This document shows positions 9,395-18,238 of a DNA stretch of 64,000 bases, piece after piece. Every line of letters begins with the position of its first letter. The first letter of the stretch is position 1. A model generated the notes under the pieces. It ran no database searches and had not been told where the DNA came from. It saw only the letters and a program-made list of their open reading frames with translations. A program made the translations under genes and the position numbers. Source of the stretch: Lonepinella sp042485795 (GTDB lineage Bacteria; Pseudomonadota; Gammaproteobacteria; Enterobacterales; Pasteurellaceae); the NCBI RefSeq assembly GCF_042485795.1, contig NZ_CP169368.1, forward strand, positions 1,178,001-1,242,000. Reading direction: 5' to 3'.

Positions 9395-9465
9395 GTTAAA
9401 TTATTAAATTAGGGTGATAAAAGTATGAAAGTGCGGTGTATTTTGATTGAGTTTAAGGATTTTGA

Positions 9466-10938
9466 ATGAAAGTAAAAACGCAACGTTTTAAGTTTGCACC
9501 ATTGTTGATCTTAATTTCTGGTTTATGTGCGAGTTGTACAGTATCGGATTATTTTAATTCGGATACTAATGTAGATCGGAAAGAAAGCATCAATGTGGAG
9601 CAGGCTAATCAGCAAATTGCAGAAGCGAAAGCAGCAGAGCAAAAGCGTATTGAATTAGAAAAACAGCAACAAGCAGAACTTAAATTAACGGAGTTAATGA
9701 AGAATCAGCCTGTCCAGTTTAATTCTACATTAGCGAAGATTTATGCGATGAGAGAATTCGCACCGATTTGGCAAGATGAGGATGCTAAAAAGAAATTTTT
9801 ACATGAATATGCGGCTTTAGTGGCGAGTGGAATTTCTCGTAACATGGCTACATCCTTAGATGCTATCAGCTCAACACCAGTTGAAAATATTCAACATGAT
9901 ATTTTATTAACAGATGCTTTTTTAGGTTATATGTATTACACCAATAATGTGTCTTCATCAGCACAAAGTTGGTTATATTCACAAAATAACTATAAAGCCG
10001 ATAAACCATCTGATGAGTTAATTGTTAATTGGTTAACCGCGGTGGAAAATAATGAAAATTTAGCTTTCGTGAATAAATTATCATCAAGCAATAAGTTATA
10101 TCAGGAAACCTTACAGCGTATATCAAGTGATCTCGCCACAGATAAGAAACAATCAAGTGCTGAATTATATAAATTAGCACTGAATGCTCAACGTTTACGT
10201 ATTATTCCGAGCTTTGAGAATGGTCTTTTTGTGAATATTCCGAGTTATCAATTAAATTATTATCGTGATGGTAAATTAGTGTTAAATTCTCGTGTTATCG
10301 TGGGGAAAGAAGCACGCAAAACCCCTGTGATGTATAGTAAATTAAGCAATGTGGTAGTGAATCCACCTTGGAATGTACCAAATACGATTTTGGTCAAAGA
10401 TATTGTGCCTAAATTGGCTCGTGATCCTAGCTATGCAGAACGTTCAAGTTTAGAAATTTTTGATAGTAGAGGAAATAAAATCAATGCCCATAGTGTGAAC
10501 TGGTCGCAATATGTGAACAGTAAATCAGTGCCGTTTCGGATTCGCCAAAAGGCAGGGGACGATAGTGCATTAGGGCGTTTTAAGTTTAATATGCCAAGCT
10601 CAGATGCAATTTACTTGCACGATACCCCGAATCATAGTTTATTTAACAAAACATCAAGAGCATTGAGTTCAGGCTGTGTGCGAGTGGCTAAATCTGATGA
10701 TTTGGCTAGTATATTGTTAAAAGAAGCTGGTTGGTCAATGGATAAAAAACAAACTGTGTTGGCAAGTAAGAAAACCACATCAGTACAGATTCAATCAAAT
10801 AACCCTGTGTATTTATATTATGTAACGACTTGGGTTGAAAATGGAAAAGTGCAAACACTGCCAGATATTTATGGTTATGATAGGCTAAATGCTGCACCAA
10901 GTTATATTAACTGGAATACCATACGGAAATATCTTTAA
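9466..10938 (+). CDS. L,D-transpeptidase of the LdtD/YcbB family
   Basis: Forms 3-3 peptidoglycan cross-links or anchors. The 490-aa product is shorter at the N-terminus than E. coli LdtD (~615 aa). A hydrophobic N-terminus ends GLCASC with Cys24, a weak lipobox, so it may be a lipoprotein or simply secreted. An Ala/Glu/Gln/Lys-rich coiled segment covers about residues 45-85. The YkuD catalytic domain has YLHDTPNH and then SSGCVRV with the nucleophile C404. Followed by mepK and ycbL homologues, the order of the E. coli ycbB-ycbK-ycbL cluster, which supports the call. An uptake signal lies just upstream at 9429-9437. Confidence 0.88.
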   Translation: MKVKTQRFKFAPLLILISGLCASCTVSDYFNSDTNVDRKESINVEQANQQIAEAKAAEQKRIELEKQQQAELKLTELMKNQPVQFNSTLAKIYAMREFAPIWQDEDAKKKFLHEYAALVASGISRNMATSLDAISSTPVENIQHDILLTDAFLGYMYYTNNVSSSAQSWLYSQNNYKADKPSDELIVNWLTAVENNENLAFVNKLSSSNKLYQETLQRISSDLATDKKQSSAELYKLALNAQRLRIIPSFENGLFVNIPSYQLNYYRDGKLVLNSRVIVGKEARKTPVMYSKLSNVVVNPPWNVPNTILVKDIVPKLARDPSYAERSSLEIFDSRGNKINAHSVNWSQYVNSKSVPFRIRQKAGDDSALGRFKFNMPSSDAIYLHDTPNHSLFNKTSRALSSGCVRVAKSDDLASILLKEAGWSMDKKQTVLASKKTTSVQIQSNNPVYLYYVTTWVENGKVQTLPDIYGYDRLNAAPSYINWNTIRKYL

Positions 10939-11040
10939 ATAGTTATAGGGAAAAAGCTGTATTTACCCTATGCTTTTTGAACTAAAGAGAGTAATACTAC
11001 TCTAATTAACAATCATATATACAAAAATAGAGAATTAAAA

Positions 11041-11604
11041 ATGACAGAAATTAACCATAGTCGCCGCAAGTGGTTAGCTTTAGGTGGAATCGTACTGGGA
11101 GCGGCTACATTATCTCCTAACTCCGTACTAGCGGTAGTTTCCACACCAAAACCACGAATTTTGCGTTTAAGAAATATTAATACTGGAGAAACATTTAGCT
11201 CAGAATTTTCTGAAAGTAAAGGGTTCTCTAATATCAAGTTACAAAAGTTAAATTGGTTTATGCGTGATTGGCACTTAAACCGAGCTCGTTCAATGGATCC
11301 TAATTTGTTCACTAAATTATATAATATTCAAGGTGGGTTAGGGTTGCGTAATACTGAAATTCAAATTATTTCAGGTTATCGTACGCAGGCAACAAATAAT
11401 AATTTGCGTAGGCATTCTCGTGGTGTAGCATCAAATAGCTATCATATTAAAGGTCAAGCGGTAGATTTTCGTATTGAAGGTGTGCCATTAGCTAAAGTAA
11501 AAGCGAGTGCGGAACGTTTAAATAATGGTGGCGTGGGTTATTATCCAAGAAGTAATTTTGTCCATGTGGATACTGGTCCTGTGCGGACTTGGCATGGCTC
11601 GTAA
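11041..11604 (+). CDS. mepK: DUF882 / YcbK-family murein endopeptidase (MepK-like)
   Basis: A 187-aa exported protein with a twin-arginine signal (SRRKWLALGG) and a hydrophobic stretch to about residue 30. The peptidase M15-like zinc domain shows GYRTQATNN, then S-x-H-x-x-G-x-A-V-D-F-R and F-V-H-V-D-T-G-P-V-R. In E. coli MepK cleaves 3-3 cross-links, the bonds made by the L,D-transpeptidases encoded next door, so the pair can make and break the same bond. Intact by length and motifs. Ribosome site GAGAAT is modest. A hairpin follows. Confidence 0.88.
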   Translation: MTEINHSRRKWLALGGIVLGAATLSPNSVLAVVSTPKPRILRLRNINTGETFSSEFSESKGFSNIKLQKLNWFMRDWHLNRARSMDPNLFTKLYNIQGGLGLRNTEIQIISGYRTQATNNNLRRHSRGVASNSYHIKGQAVDFRIEGVPLAKVKASAERLNNGGVGYYPRSNFVHVDTGPVRTWHGS

Positions 11605-11627
11605 AAAATTAAAATTCTCAGAAACAG

Positions 11628-11655
11628 AACCGCAGTTTGGCGGTTTTGTTGTTTT
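11628..11655 (+). terminator. Rho-independent terminator after mepK
   Basis: AACCGC (11628-11633) pairs with GCGGTT (11640-11645) around a 6-nt loop and is followed by a T-rich tract. The next start codon is at 11673, so part of the transcription must read through or start anew. Confidence 0.65.
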
Positions 11656-11672
11656 TATTTAAGGTTGCAAAA

Positions 11673-12302
11673 ATGAATATTGATATTATCCCTGTTACTG
11701 CATTTCAGCAAAATTGTTCAATTATTTGGAATGATGAGAAGAAAGCTGCCATTATTGATCCTGGTGGTGAAGCCCCAAAATTAATTAAGCGTATTGAACA
11801 AAATGGTTTAGATCTGCAAGGTATTTTAATCACTCATGGACATTTAGATCATGTTGGTGCGGCAACCAAGTTAAAACAGCATTTTAATGTAGAAATTATT
11901 GGATCAAATTCCTTGGATAAGATTTTATTTGCGGCTTTACCACAACAATCCCGTCAGTTTGGCGTATTTGAAATTGATGCTTTTGAACCCGATCGTTGGT
12001 TAGACAACGAGGGGGAAATTTTAAAAATTGCGGGGTTTGAATTTGAGATCCTACATTTACCTGGTCATGCACCTGGGCATATTGGTTTTATTGAACACAA
12101 AGAGGGAATTGCATTTACTGGCGATGTGTTATTCAAGCAAGGTATTGGTCGTACAGATTTACTTGGTGGAAATCATACAGATTTGATTAATTCAATTAAG
12201 CAAAAAATGTATAAATTGCCTGATGATATGTTAGTACTACCTGGGCATGGTCCACATACGACCATTGGTCAGGAAAAATTGAATAATCCGTTTGTAAAGT
12301 AG
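11673..12302 (+). CDS. ycbL: YcbL metallo-beta-lactamase-fold hydrolase
   Basis: A 209-aa glyoxalase II-like hydrolase. The ATG at 11673 (MNIDIIPVTAF) is chosen; the in-frame start at 11637 lies within the terminator and lacks homology. The metal-binding THGHLDHVG motif is near residue 55, with later ligands in LPGHAPGHIG, FTGDVLF and VLPGHGP. It lacks the C-terminal substrate domain of true glyoxalase II, so the type is the short YcbL family; the natural substrate is unsettled. Third gene of the ldtD-mepK-ycbL set. Confidence 0.9.
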   Translation: MNIDIIPVTAFQQNCSIIWNDEKKAAIIDPGGEAPKLIKRIEQNGLDLQGILITHGHLDHVGAATKLKQHFNVEIIGSNSLDKILFAALPQQSRQFGVFEIDAFEPDRWLDNEGEILKIAGFEFEILHLPGHAPGHIGFIEHKEGIAFTGDVLFKQGIGRTDLLGGNHTDLINSIKQKMYKLPDDMLVLPGHGPHTTIGQEKLNNPFVK

Positions 12303-12359
12303 GCGTAAAGTAATAGATTAGGCTTGGGGTGTATAGCATACGCCCTAATGTCAGCTCAG

Positions 12360-12725
12360 TTATCTCATAAATTCAAGATAAGATGTTAAAAACCGCTCAA
12401 AATCTTCTAATCCTAAAAACGCCATACTTTCTTCATCATAATAATGGAAATCCTGTTCTAGCTCTTCATTCTCATGATTTATGGATAAATTATTGGCACG
12501 AATCATCACTTCCTCCCCATTGATAAATAAGCTATATTCTTTACCTATGAGTTGCGTTTCCTGTTCGGCAGTAAAGGATTTCGCTTGTTGAATTAGTGAA
12601 AGTGCGGTGAAAATTAATTGAGAATTATTTGGAATTTCCGCATTAAACCAGTTTGCCACCGCAAAATGTTCCATTGAACATTTTGCGATCACATTGCCTT
12701 GATAATAAGTAAATTGGAAATCCAT
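12360..12725 (-). CDS. yacL: UPF0231 family protein YacL
   Basis: A 121-aa acidic protein. The line MDFQFTYY...GEEVMIRANNLS and YYDEESMAFLGLEDF match the conserved family core (E. coli YacL has DGEEVMVRANQL and NYYDEESLSLCGVEDF). Function is unknown. It faces ycbL and lies 17 bp downstream of erpA, so it is likely co-transcribed with erpA. An ACCGCACTT-type uptake signal lies inside the gene. Confidence 0.9.
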   Translation of the reverse strand: MDFQFTYYQGNVIAKCSMEHFAVANWFNAEIPNNSQLIFTALSLIQQAKSFTAEQETQLIGKEYSLFINGEEVMIRANNLSINHENEELEQDFHYYDEESMAFLGLEDFERFLTSYLEFMR

Positions 12726-12742
12726 GGATTTAAAAAAGATGA

Positions 12743-13084
12743 TTAGATACTAAATGACGAGCCACAACCACAAGTGCTTGATGCGTTAGGATTTTGTACT
12801 ACAAAACGAGAACCTTCTAAGCCTTCAATATAATCAATCGTACCACCGATTAAATATTGTAAACTCATTGGATCTACCACTAATTGTACACCTGAATTTT
12901 CTACGGTGAGATCGCCATCATTGACTTTCTCATCAAAGGTAAAGCCATATTGGAAACCACTACAACCGCCACCTGTAATATATACACGTAATTTTAGTGC
13001 TAAATTTTCTTCATCGGTAATCAATGCTTTGACTTTGTTTGCTGCAGCATCGGTGAAATTAATTGGTACTGAAATATCTGACAT
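12743..13084 (-). CDS. erpA: Iron-sulfur cluster insertion protein ErpA
   Basis: An A-type carrier that delivers [4Fe-4S] clusters to enzymes such as those for isoprenoid synthesis. The 113-aa product (start MSDISVPINF at 13084; the longer frame adds five residues with no support) has the three ligand cysteines in GGGCSGFQYGF and the C-terminal STCGCGSSF. Standard length and intact. Divergent from map across 136 bp. Confidence 0.96.
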   Translation of the reverse strand: MSDISVPINFTDAAANKVKALITDEENLALKLRVYITGGGCSGFQYGFTFDEKVNDGDLTVENSGVQLVVDPMSLQYLIGGTIDYIEGLEGSRFVVQNPNASSTCGCGSSFSI

Positions 13085-13220
13085 CACACTTTCCCACAAT
13101 AAAAATTTTTTGCCATTATCTAATAACCGACTAATTCATTCAAGGATATTTTTATTTCAATCAGGTTTAGTGCTATTATATAAACGATATTTTGGTATTT
13201 TTTAGATAAAGAGAGATAAA

Positions 13221-14024
13221 ATGGCTATTCCATTAAGAACAGAACAAGAAATTGTAAAATTACGTGAAGCCTGTAAATTAGCTGCTGATATTTTAGTGAT
13301 GATTGAGCCACATATTAAAGCTGGGGTGAGTACGGGTGAATTAGATCGTATTTGCTATGATTATATGATTAATGTCCAAAAAGTTATTCCAGCTTGTTTG
13401 AATTATCACGGATTCCCAAAAGCTACCTGTATTTCGCTCAATGAAGTGGTTTGTCATGGTATTCCAAGTGATGACAAAATTCTGAAAAATGGTGATATTT
13501 TAAATATTGATGTGACAGTGATTAAAGACGGTTATTATGGTGATAACTCCAAAATGTATATTGTGGGTGAAACTAATATTCGTAGCCATAAGTTAGTGGA
13601 GGCGGCTCAAGAAGCCCTTTATGTAGGTTTACGAGTGGTAAAACCAGGTATTCGTTTAAATGAAATTGGGCGAGCCGTACAAAAATATACTGAATCACAA
13701 GGCTTTAGCGTGGTGCGTGAATATTGTGGTCACGGTATTGGTGATCAATTCCACAGCGAACCGCAAGTATTGCATTATTATGCAGATGATGGCGGTGTAG
13801 TGTTGCAAAAAGGCATGGTGTTTACTATTGAACCGATGATTAACGCAGGTAAAAAAGATGTTCGCTTAATGGGCGATGGTTGGACGGTAAAAACTAAGGA
13901 TCGTAGCCATTCCGCTCAATATGAACACCAAATTGTGGTCACTGATAATGGTTGTGAAGTGATGACCATTCGTGAAGAAGAAGAAAAAGCAGGGCGGATT
14001 GCTCGGATTATGGTGAATCAGTAA
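13221..14024 (+). CDS. map: Type I methionine aminopeptidase
   Basis: Removes the initiator Met from nascent proteins. 267 aa, start at 13221 with AGAGAG upstream. The five metal ligands are in ILNIDVTVIKDGYYGD, GHGIGDQFHSEP, FTIEPMI and the C-terminal QYEHQIVV; the substrate-positioning His is in CLNYHGFPKA. Followed 32 bp later by glnD, an order common in gammaproteobacteria. Confidence 0.97.
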   Translation: MAIPLRTEQEIVKLREACKLAADILVMIEPHIKAGVSTGELDRICYDYMINVQKVIPACLNYHGFPKATCISLNEVVCHGIPSDDKILKNGDILNIDVTVIKDGYYGDNSKMYIVGETNIRSHKLVEAAQEALYVGLRVVKPGIRLNEIGRAVQKYTESQGFSVVREYCGHGIGDQFHSEPQVLHYYADDGGVVLQKGMVFTIEPMINAGKKDVRLMGDGWTVKTKDRSHSAQYEHQIVVTDNGCEVMTIREEEEKAGRIARIMVNQ

Positions 14025-14056
14025 TATTCAATTTTATGTAGGGGCAATAAGAAAAT

Positions 14057-16627
14057 ATGTCTATGCTTTTCAACCTCACCCCAACCGATATTAAACAGCA
14101 AAAAGAAGATCTTAAGCAACAAGAGCTTGCGAATTTTGCTCAAAGTGATGTAAATTCACTGATTTCGCACCGCACTTTATTTTGTGATCAGTTACTTTGT
14201 CAATTATGGCAGCATTTTCAGCTCGATCAAACAGCATTAACCTTAATTGCAGTGGGCGGTTATGGACGTAAAGAAATGTTTCCCCTGTCTGACTTAGATT
14301 TTCTGATTTTAAGTGAACAGGAAAATGAGCCAGAAATTGAACAAAAGATCGCTGATTTTATTCAATTTTTATGGGACTGTGGATTTGATGTAGGGGCGAG
14401 TGTTCGCACTTTAGCAGAATGTAATAGCGAGGGGCGAGCAGATATTTCTATTGCTACGAATTTACTTGAAAGCCGTTATTTATGTGGTAAACAAGAAAAT
14501 TTCATAAAATTAACCGCACTTTTACAACAACCTGACTTTTGGTCAAGAGAAACCTTTTTTAAGGCTAAAATAGAAGAAAAAGATCAACGTTATCAACGCT
14601 ATAATAATACTAGCTATAATCTTGAACCAGACATAAAATACAGCCCAGGTGGTTTGCGTGATTTGCATTTGATTTATTGGATTGCATTACGCCACTCCAA
14701 TGCGATTACCTTGCAAGAAATTCTACAAGCTGGCTTTATTTATCCCGAAGAATATGAGCTATTAAAACTCAATCAACAATTTTTGTTTAAAGTCCGTTTT
14801 GCTTTGCATCTGATTTTAAAACGCTACGATAATCGTTTATTATTTGATCGCCAAGTGAAAGTAGCGGAATTATTGGGTTATCAAGGTAATGGCAATGCTG
14901 GCGTTGAGCAACTGATGAAATGCTTTTTTCAGGCTTTGCAAACCATTTCTTGTTTAAGTGATATTCTCGCCAAACATTATCGTGAGCATTTTTTAGCGGA
15001 AAAAAGTGCGGTGCAAAATGCCAATATTTTATTAGATTCGCATTTTCTATTACAAAATAACGCTATTTGCCTTGTAGAGGAAGATTGTTTTATCCGTCAG
15101 CCCGAAACAATTTTAGATTTGTTTTATCATCTCACTCAGCAAACACAAGCAGAAATTCATTCCACTACGCTACGTCAATTACAAATTGCCCTAAGCCAAC
15201 GGACGCTAAGTTTGAGTGATATTCCTCTGGCTAGGGAAAAATTTTTACGTTTATTTTCACAACCTAATGCTATTAACCGAGCTATTGTGCCGATGCACAG
15301 ATATGGCGTACTAACTGCTTATATTCCGCTATGGCAAGGTATTGAAGGGTTAATGCAATTTGACTTATTTCATGTTTATACCGTAGATGAACACACTATG
15401 CGAGTGTTGTTAAAGCTGGAAAGTTTCTTGCAAACGGAAAGTCAAGATGACTATCCTATTTGTAGTGAGGTATTCCCAGCCATTGCTGACCGTACATTGT
15501 TATATATTAGTGCCTTATTCCATGACATAGCGAAAGGACGAGGTGGCGATCACGCCGAGTTAGGGGCAGTAGATGTGCGACAATTTGCTATGCAACATGG
15601 TTTTGATAAGCGAGAAATTGATACTATGGCATGGTTAGTCAAACGGCATTTATTAATGTCAACCGTGGCACAACGTCGAGATATTTACGATCCAAAAGTG
15701 GTGATGGCATTTGCCGAAGAAGTACAAAATAAAGTGCGGTTAGATTTATTGATGTGTTTAACCGTGGCAGATATTTGTGCCACTAATCAAACTCTGTGGA
15801 ACAGTTGGAAACGAGCGTTGTTTAGCACTTTATATCAATCTACGTTAAAACAATTCTATCAGGGTATGGATCAGTTGTTAGATAATCAAAAAGCCATTAC
15901 AGAACACCGTGAGCAAGCATTGGCGATGATAGCTCAACCGAATCTTAAGCAAATTAATGCTTTGTGGCAACGTTGTTCAGATGATTATTTCTTACGCCAT
16001 ACGCCGAAAGAATTGGTGTGGCATATTGAGTTATTGGAAAATATCAGTCAACAGCCGTTAGTTAAAATCAGTAACCGTTTTTCAGAGGGAGGAACGCAAG
16101 TTTTTGTGTATTGTCAGGATCAGGCGAATTTATTTTATAAAGTCGTAGCAACCATTGGGGCAAAGAAATTAAGTATTCACAATGCAAAAATTAGCACGAG
16201 TATTGATGGTTATGCTATGGATACCTTTGTCGTGACGGAATTAAATGGCAATTTACTGAAATTTGATCGCCGCCGTGACTTGGAAAAAAGCATAATGACC
16301 GTGTTACATTCTGATAAATTACCGAAATTGTCTATTCCAAGCAATCCTAAATTGACCCATTTTCAGGTTAAAACTGACGTGCGTTTTTTAGATGTGAAAA
16401 AATCTAAACATACTGAGATGGAATTATTTGCCTTGGATAAAGCAGGCTTACTGGCAGAAGTAAGTCAGGTATTTAATGAGTTAAAATTAAATATTATCAA
16501 TGCCAAAATTAGTACGGTAGGTGCTAAAGCGGAAGACTTTTTTATGTTGGTAAATCAACACAATAAGGCGTTGAATGAACAAGAGAGAAATCAATTAGAA
16601 CAGCTTTTATTAGAACGATTAGGCTAA
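14057..16627 (+). CDS. glnD: PII uridylyltransferase / uridylyl-removing enzyme
   Basis: Senses glutamine and modifies PII proteins. The 856-aa product shows all four parts: a nucleotidyltransferase domain (GGYGRKEMFPLSDLDFL near residue 70), a GlnD linker domain (SPGGLRDLHLIYWI), an HD domain for removal of UMP (LFHDIAKGRGGDH near 495) and two C-terminal ACT domains (~690-770 and ~795-856). Several uptake-signal cores lie inside the gene. Length is normal. Confidence 0.96.
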   Translation: MSMLFNLTPTDIKQQKEDLKQQELANFAQSDVNSLISHRTLFCDQLLCQLWQHFQLDQTALTLIAVGGYGRKEMFPLSDLDFLILSEQENEPEIEQKIADFIQFLWDCGFDVGASVRTLAECNSEGRADISIATNLLESRYLCGKQENFIKLTALLQQPDFWSRETFFKAKIEEKDQRYQRYNNTSYNLEPDIKYSPGGLRDLHLIYWIALRHSNAITLQEILQAGFIYPEEYELLKLNQQFLFKVRFALHLILKRYDNRLLFDRQVKVAELLGYQGNGNAGVEQLMKCFFQALQTISCLSDILAKHYREHFLAEKSAVQNANILLDSHFLLQNNAICLVEEDCFIRQPETILDLFYHLTQQTQAEIHSTTLRQLQIALSQRTLSLSDIPLAREKFLRLFSQPNAINRAIVPMHRYGVLTAYIPLWQGIEGLMQFDLFHVYTVDEHTMRVLLKLESFLQTESQDDYPICSEVFPAIADRTLLYISALFHDIAKGRGGDHAELGAVDVRQFAMQHGFDKREIDTMAWLVKRHLLMSTVAQRRDIYDPKVVMAFAEEVQNKVRLDLLMCLTVADICATNQTLWNSWKRALFSTLYQSTLKQFYQGMDQLLDNQKAITEHREQALAMIAQPNLKQINALWQRCSDDYFLRHTPKELVWHIELLENISQQPLVKISNRFSEGGTQVFVYCQDQANLFYKVVATIGAKKLSIHNAKISTSIDGYAMDTFVVTELNGNLLKFDRRRDLEKSIMTVLHSDKLPKLSIPSNPKLTHFQVKTDVRFLDVKKSKHTEMELFALDKAGLLAEVSQVFNELKLNIINAKISTVGAKAEDFFMLVNQHNKALNEQERNQLEQLLLERLG

Positions 16628-16631
16628 AAAA

Positions 16632-16651
16632 TCCCCTGTTTTTACAGGGGA
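16632..16651 (-). terminator. Terminator of the exchanger gene (minus strand)
   Basis: TCCCCTGT (16632-16639) pairs with ACAGGGGA (16644-16651) around TTTT. The six A's just left of it become a U tract on the minus strand, so it serves the minus-strand gene at 16660-17637. It may also stop glnD transcripts. Confidence 0.8.
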
Positions 16652-16659
16652 AATGGAAT

Positions 16660-17637
16660 TTAAACTGCGGTGTAAAATAAGTAAGTATTGTAGGCAATAT
16701 AACTAATCAATAATAACAATCCTTTAAACCGCCCAATATGTCCGTTTTGTTGTTTAAACGAATAGCCAAAGATAAATAAAGCAACCGTGAGAGCGGACAT
16801 AATCAAAACATCACGCGAAAGCACCGCACTTTCCACTTGCATTGGGTGGATTACGCCAGCAATACCTACCACTGCTAAGGTATTAAATAAATTTGAACCA
16901 ATAATATTGCCTACCGCTAAATCCACTTCGCCTTTACGAGCAGCCACGATAGATGATGCTAATTCTGGTAGAGATGTACCAACTGCCACAATGGTTAAAC
17001 CGATCACTAAATCACTCACACCAAAATAATGTGCGATTTCAACGGCTCCCCAAACTAATAATTGTGAACTTGCCATAAGTAGAATTAGACCGACCAATAA
17101 CCAGAAAAGGGCTTTACTTAAAGACATATATTTTTGGTGTTGTAATTCTTCAGGTAATACATTGTTTTTATTACGTAAACCTTGCCAAATTGTGCATGTC
17201 ATATAGATTGCCAGAATAGCGATTAAAATTAATGCGTCAAGGCGAGAGATTTGCATATCATAGAGCAGATAGGCAGAAATAGCAGTAACAAAAATGAGTA
17301 GTGGCAGATCTTGTTTAAGCACTTGTGAATGTACTAAAACAGGCTTAATTAAGGCAGTTAGTCCTAAAATAAGTGCAATATTGGTAATATTAGAACCATA
17401 AGCATTACCTAATGCAATGCCTGGGCTACCGTCAACAGCGGATATAGCAGAAACCACCATTTCAGGAGCGGACGTACCAAATCCGATGATAACAATACCA
17501 ATTAAAAGTGGGGGCATACCAAAATGACGTGCAGTAGCAGCTGCACCATCTACAAAGCGATCCGCTGACCAAACTAATAAGAGTAATCCGATAATAACGG
17601 CTAAACAGGGTAAAAACATACAAATTTCCAATATCAA
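16660..17637 (-). CDS. yrbG: Calcium/sodium antiporter (YrbG family)
   Basis: An inner-membrane CaCA-superfamily exchanger. The 325-aa product has about ten hydrophobic helices in two inverted halves. Each half carries an alpha-repeat: GFGTSAPEMVVS (residues ~52-63) and AVGTSLPELASS (~217-228), and the paired GNAYGSNITNIALILG and GNIIGSNLFNTLAVVG. Ion choice in bacteria is inferred from the family. Transcribed alone, convergent with glnD. Confidence 0.9.
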   Translation of the reverse strand: MILEICMFLPCLAVIIGLLLLVWSADRFVDGAAATARHFGMPPLLIGIVIIGFGTSAPEMVVSAISAVDGSPGIALGNAYGSNITNIALILGLTALIKPVLVHSQVLKQDLPLLIFVTAISAYLLYDMQISRLDALILIAILAIYMTCTIWQGLRNKNNVLPEELQHQKYMSLSKALFWLLVGLILLMASSQLLVWGAVEIAHYFGVSDLVIGLTIVAVGTSLPELASSIVAARKGEVDLAVGNIIGSNLFNTLAVVGIAGVIHPMQVESAVLSRDVLIMSALTVALFIFGYSFKQQNGHIGRFKGLLLLISYIAYNTYLFYTAV

Positions 17638-17696
17638 ATAAAAGTCGGTATTATATCGGATTAAAGAAAATAGAGATACAGCTTAGAAAAAATAAA

Positions 17697-17716
17697 AGCC
17701 CAAAGAAATTTGGGCT
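17697..17716 (-). terminator. Terminator downstream of tRNA-Asn
   Basis: AGCCCAAA (17697-17704) pairs with TTTGGGCT (17709-17716) around GAAA. On the minus strand it is followed by a T-rich run, so it ends the tRNA transcript. Confidence 0.75.
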
Positions 17717-17779
17717 AAAACTTCTGGCTTAATAGGAACTTTTATCAAAGGAGATAAATAAAAGCTCACCAAAAGGAAA

Positions 17780-17855
17780 TGGCTCCTCCTGCGGGACTCG
17801 AACCTGCGACATATGGATTAACAGTCCACCGTTCTACCGACTGAACTAAGGAGGA
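17780..17855 (-). tRNA. tRNA-Asn (anticodon GTT)
   Basis: Read on the minus strand, a 76-nt cloverleaf starts TCCTCCT and ends AGGAGGA-G-CCA, so the 7-bp acceptor stem pairs fully and CCA is encoded. The anticodon loop is CTGTTAA (anticodon GTT), and the T-arm holds GGTTCGAGTCC. Single gene, with its own promoter and terminator. Confidence 0.97.
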
Positions 17856-17886
17856 ATAATTCTGAATCAATCAAGATTGGTGGCGA

Positions 17887-17915
17887 ATGATAAAGATCTT
17901 GAGTTCACTTGTCAA
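17887..17915 (-). promoter_or_regulatory. Sigma-70 promoter of tRNA-Asn
   Basis: On the minus strand TTGACA (17910-17915) and TATCAT (17887-17892) are 17 bp apart. A GC-rich stretch (TCGCCACC) follows the -10, as in stringently controlled stable RNA promoters. Predicted start near 17880, about 25 bp before the tRNA. Confidence 0.85.
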
Positions 17916-17946
17916 GTATTAAAACGCATAAAACTTGTTCTTTTTT

Positions 17947-17969
17947 CTATCCACAAAAGCTGTGGATAA
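17947..17969. promoter_or_regulatory. Pair of opposed DnaA boxes between tRNA-Asn and uvrB
   Basis: TGTGGATAA at 17961-17969 is the exact complement of the TTATCCACA DnaA box. CTATCCACA at 17947-17955 has one mismatch and faces the other way, 5 bp away. The rest of the 383-bp gap (17856-18238) is AT-rich. It also holds a small hairpin (AGGCTA/TAGCCT at 18006-18021), a TTGACA at 18137-18142 and a possible extended -10, TGATAAAAT (18198-18206), for uvrB. Confidence 0.6.
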
Positions 17970-18238
17970 CTCTGTGAATTAATTTTTGAAAAATTCGTGA
18001 AAGCTAGGCTATATCTAGCCTGAAAGCTGTTCCGTTATGGATTGTTCGTAAAATAACATTAATATGAAAATCAATAAGTTAATTAAAATCTAGTCATGAT
18101 GTAAAAAAATTTTTAAGAAATTATAGGGTATTCTACTTGACAAATATAAGTCTGTGTAAAACTTAAATTTTTTCAGTCTGATTTTGTTGTAAAAATGTGA
18201 TAAAATGCACCGCACTTTATAAATGATCAGTAGCAAAA

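Noticed and set aside
10945..10978. H-type pseudoknot
   Set aside because: The stems interleave with zero-length loops on both sides, so both cannot form at once; kept only as alternative hairpins.
17947..17969. Chromosomal origin
   Set aside because: Only two boxes, no array of DnaA or AT-rich 13-mers, and none of the usual origin neighbours.
17870..18238. LexA box for uvrB
   Set aside because: No CTGT-N8-ACAG or one-mismatch form with a good spacer was found; fragments such as CTGTGTAAAAC lack the second half.
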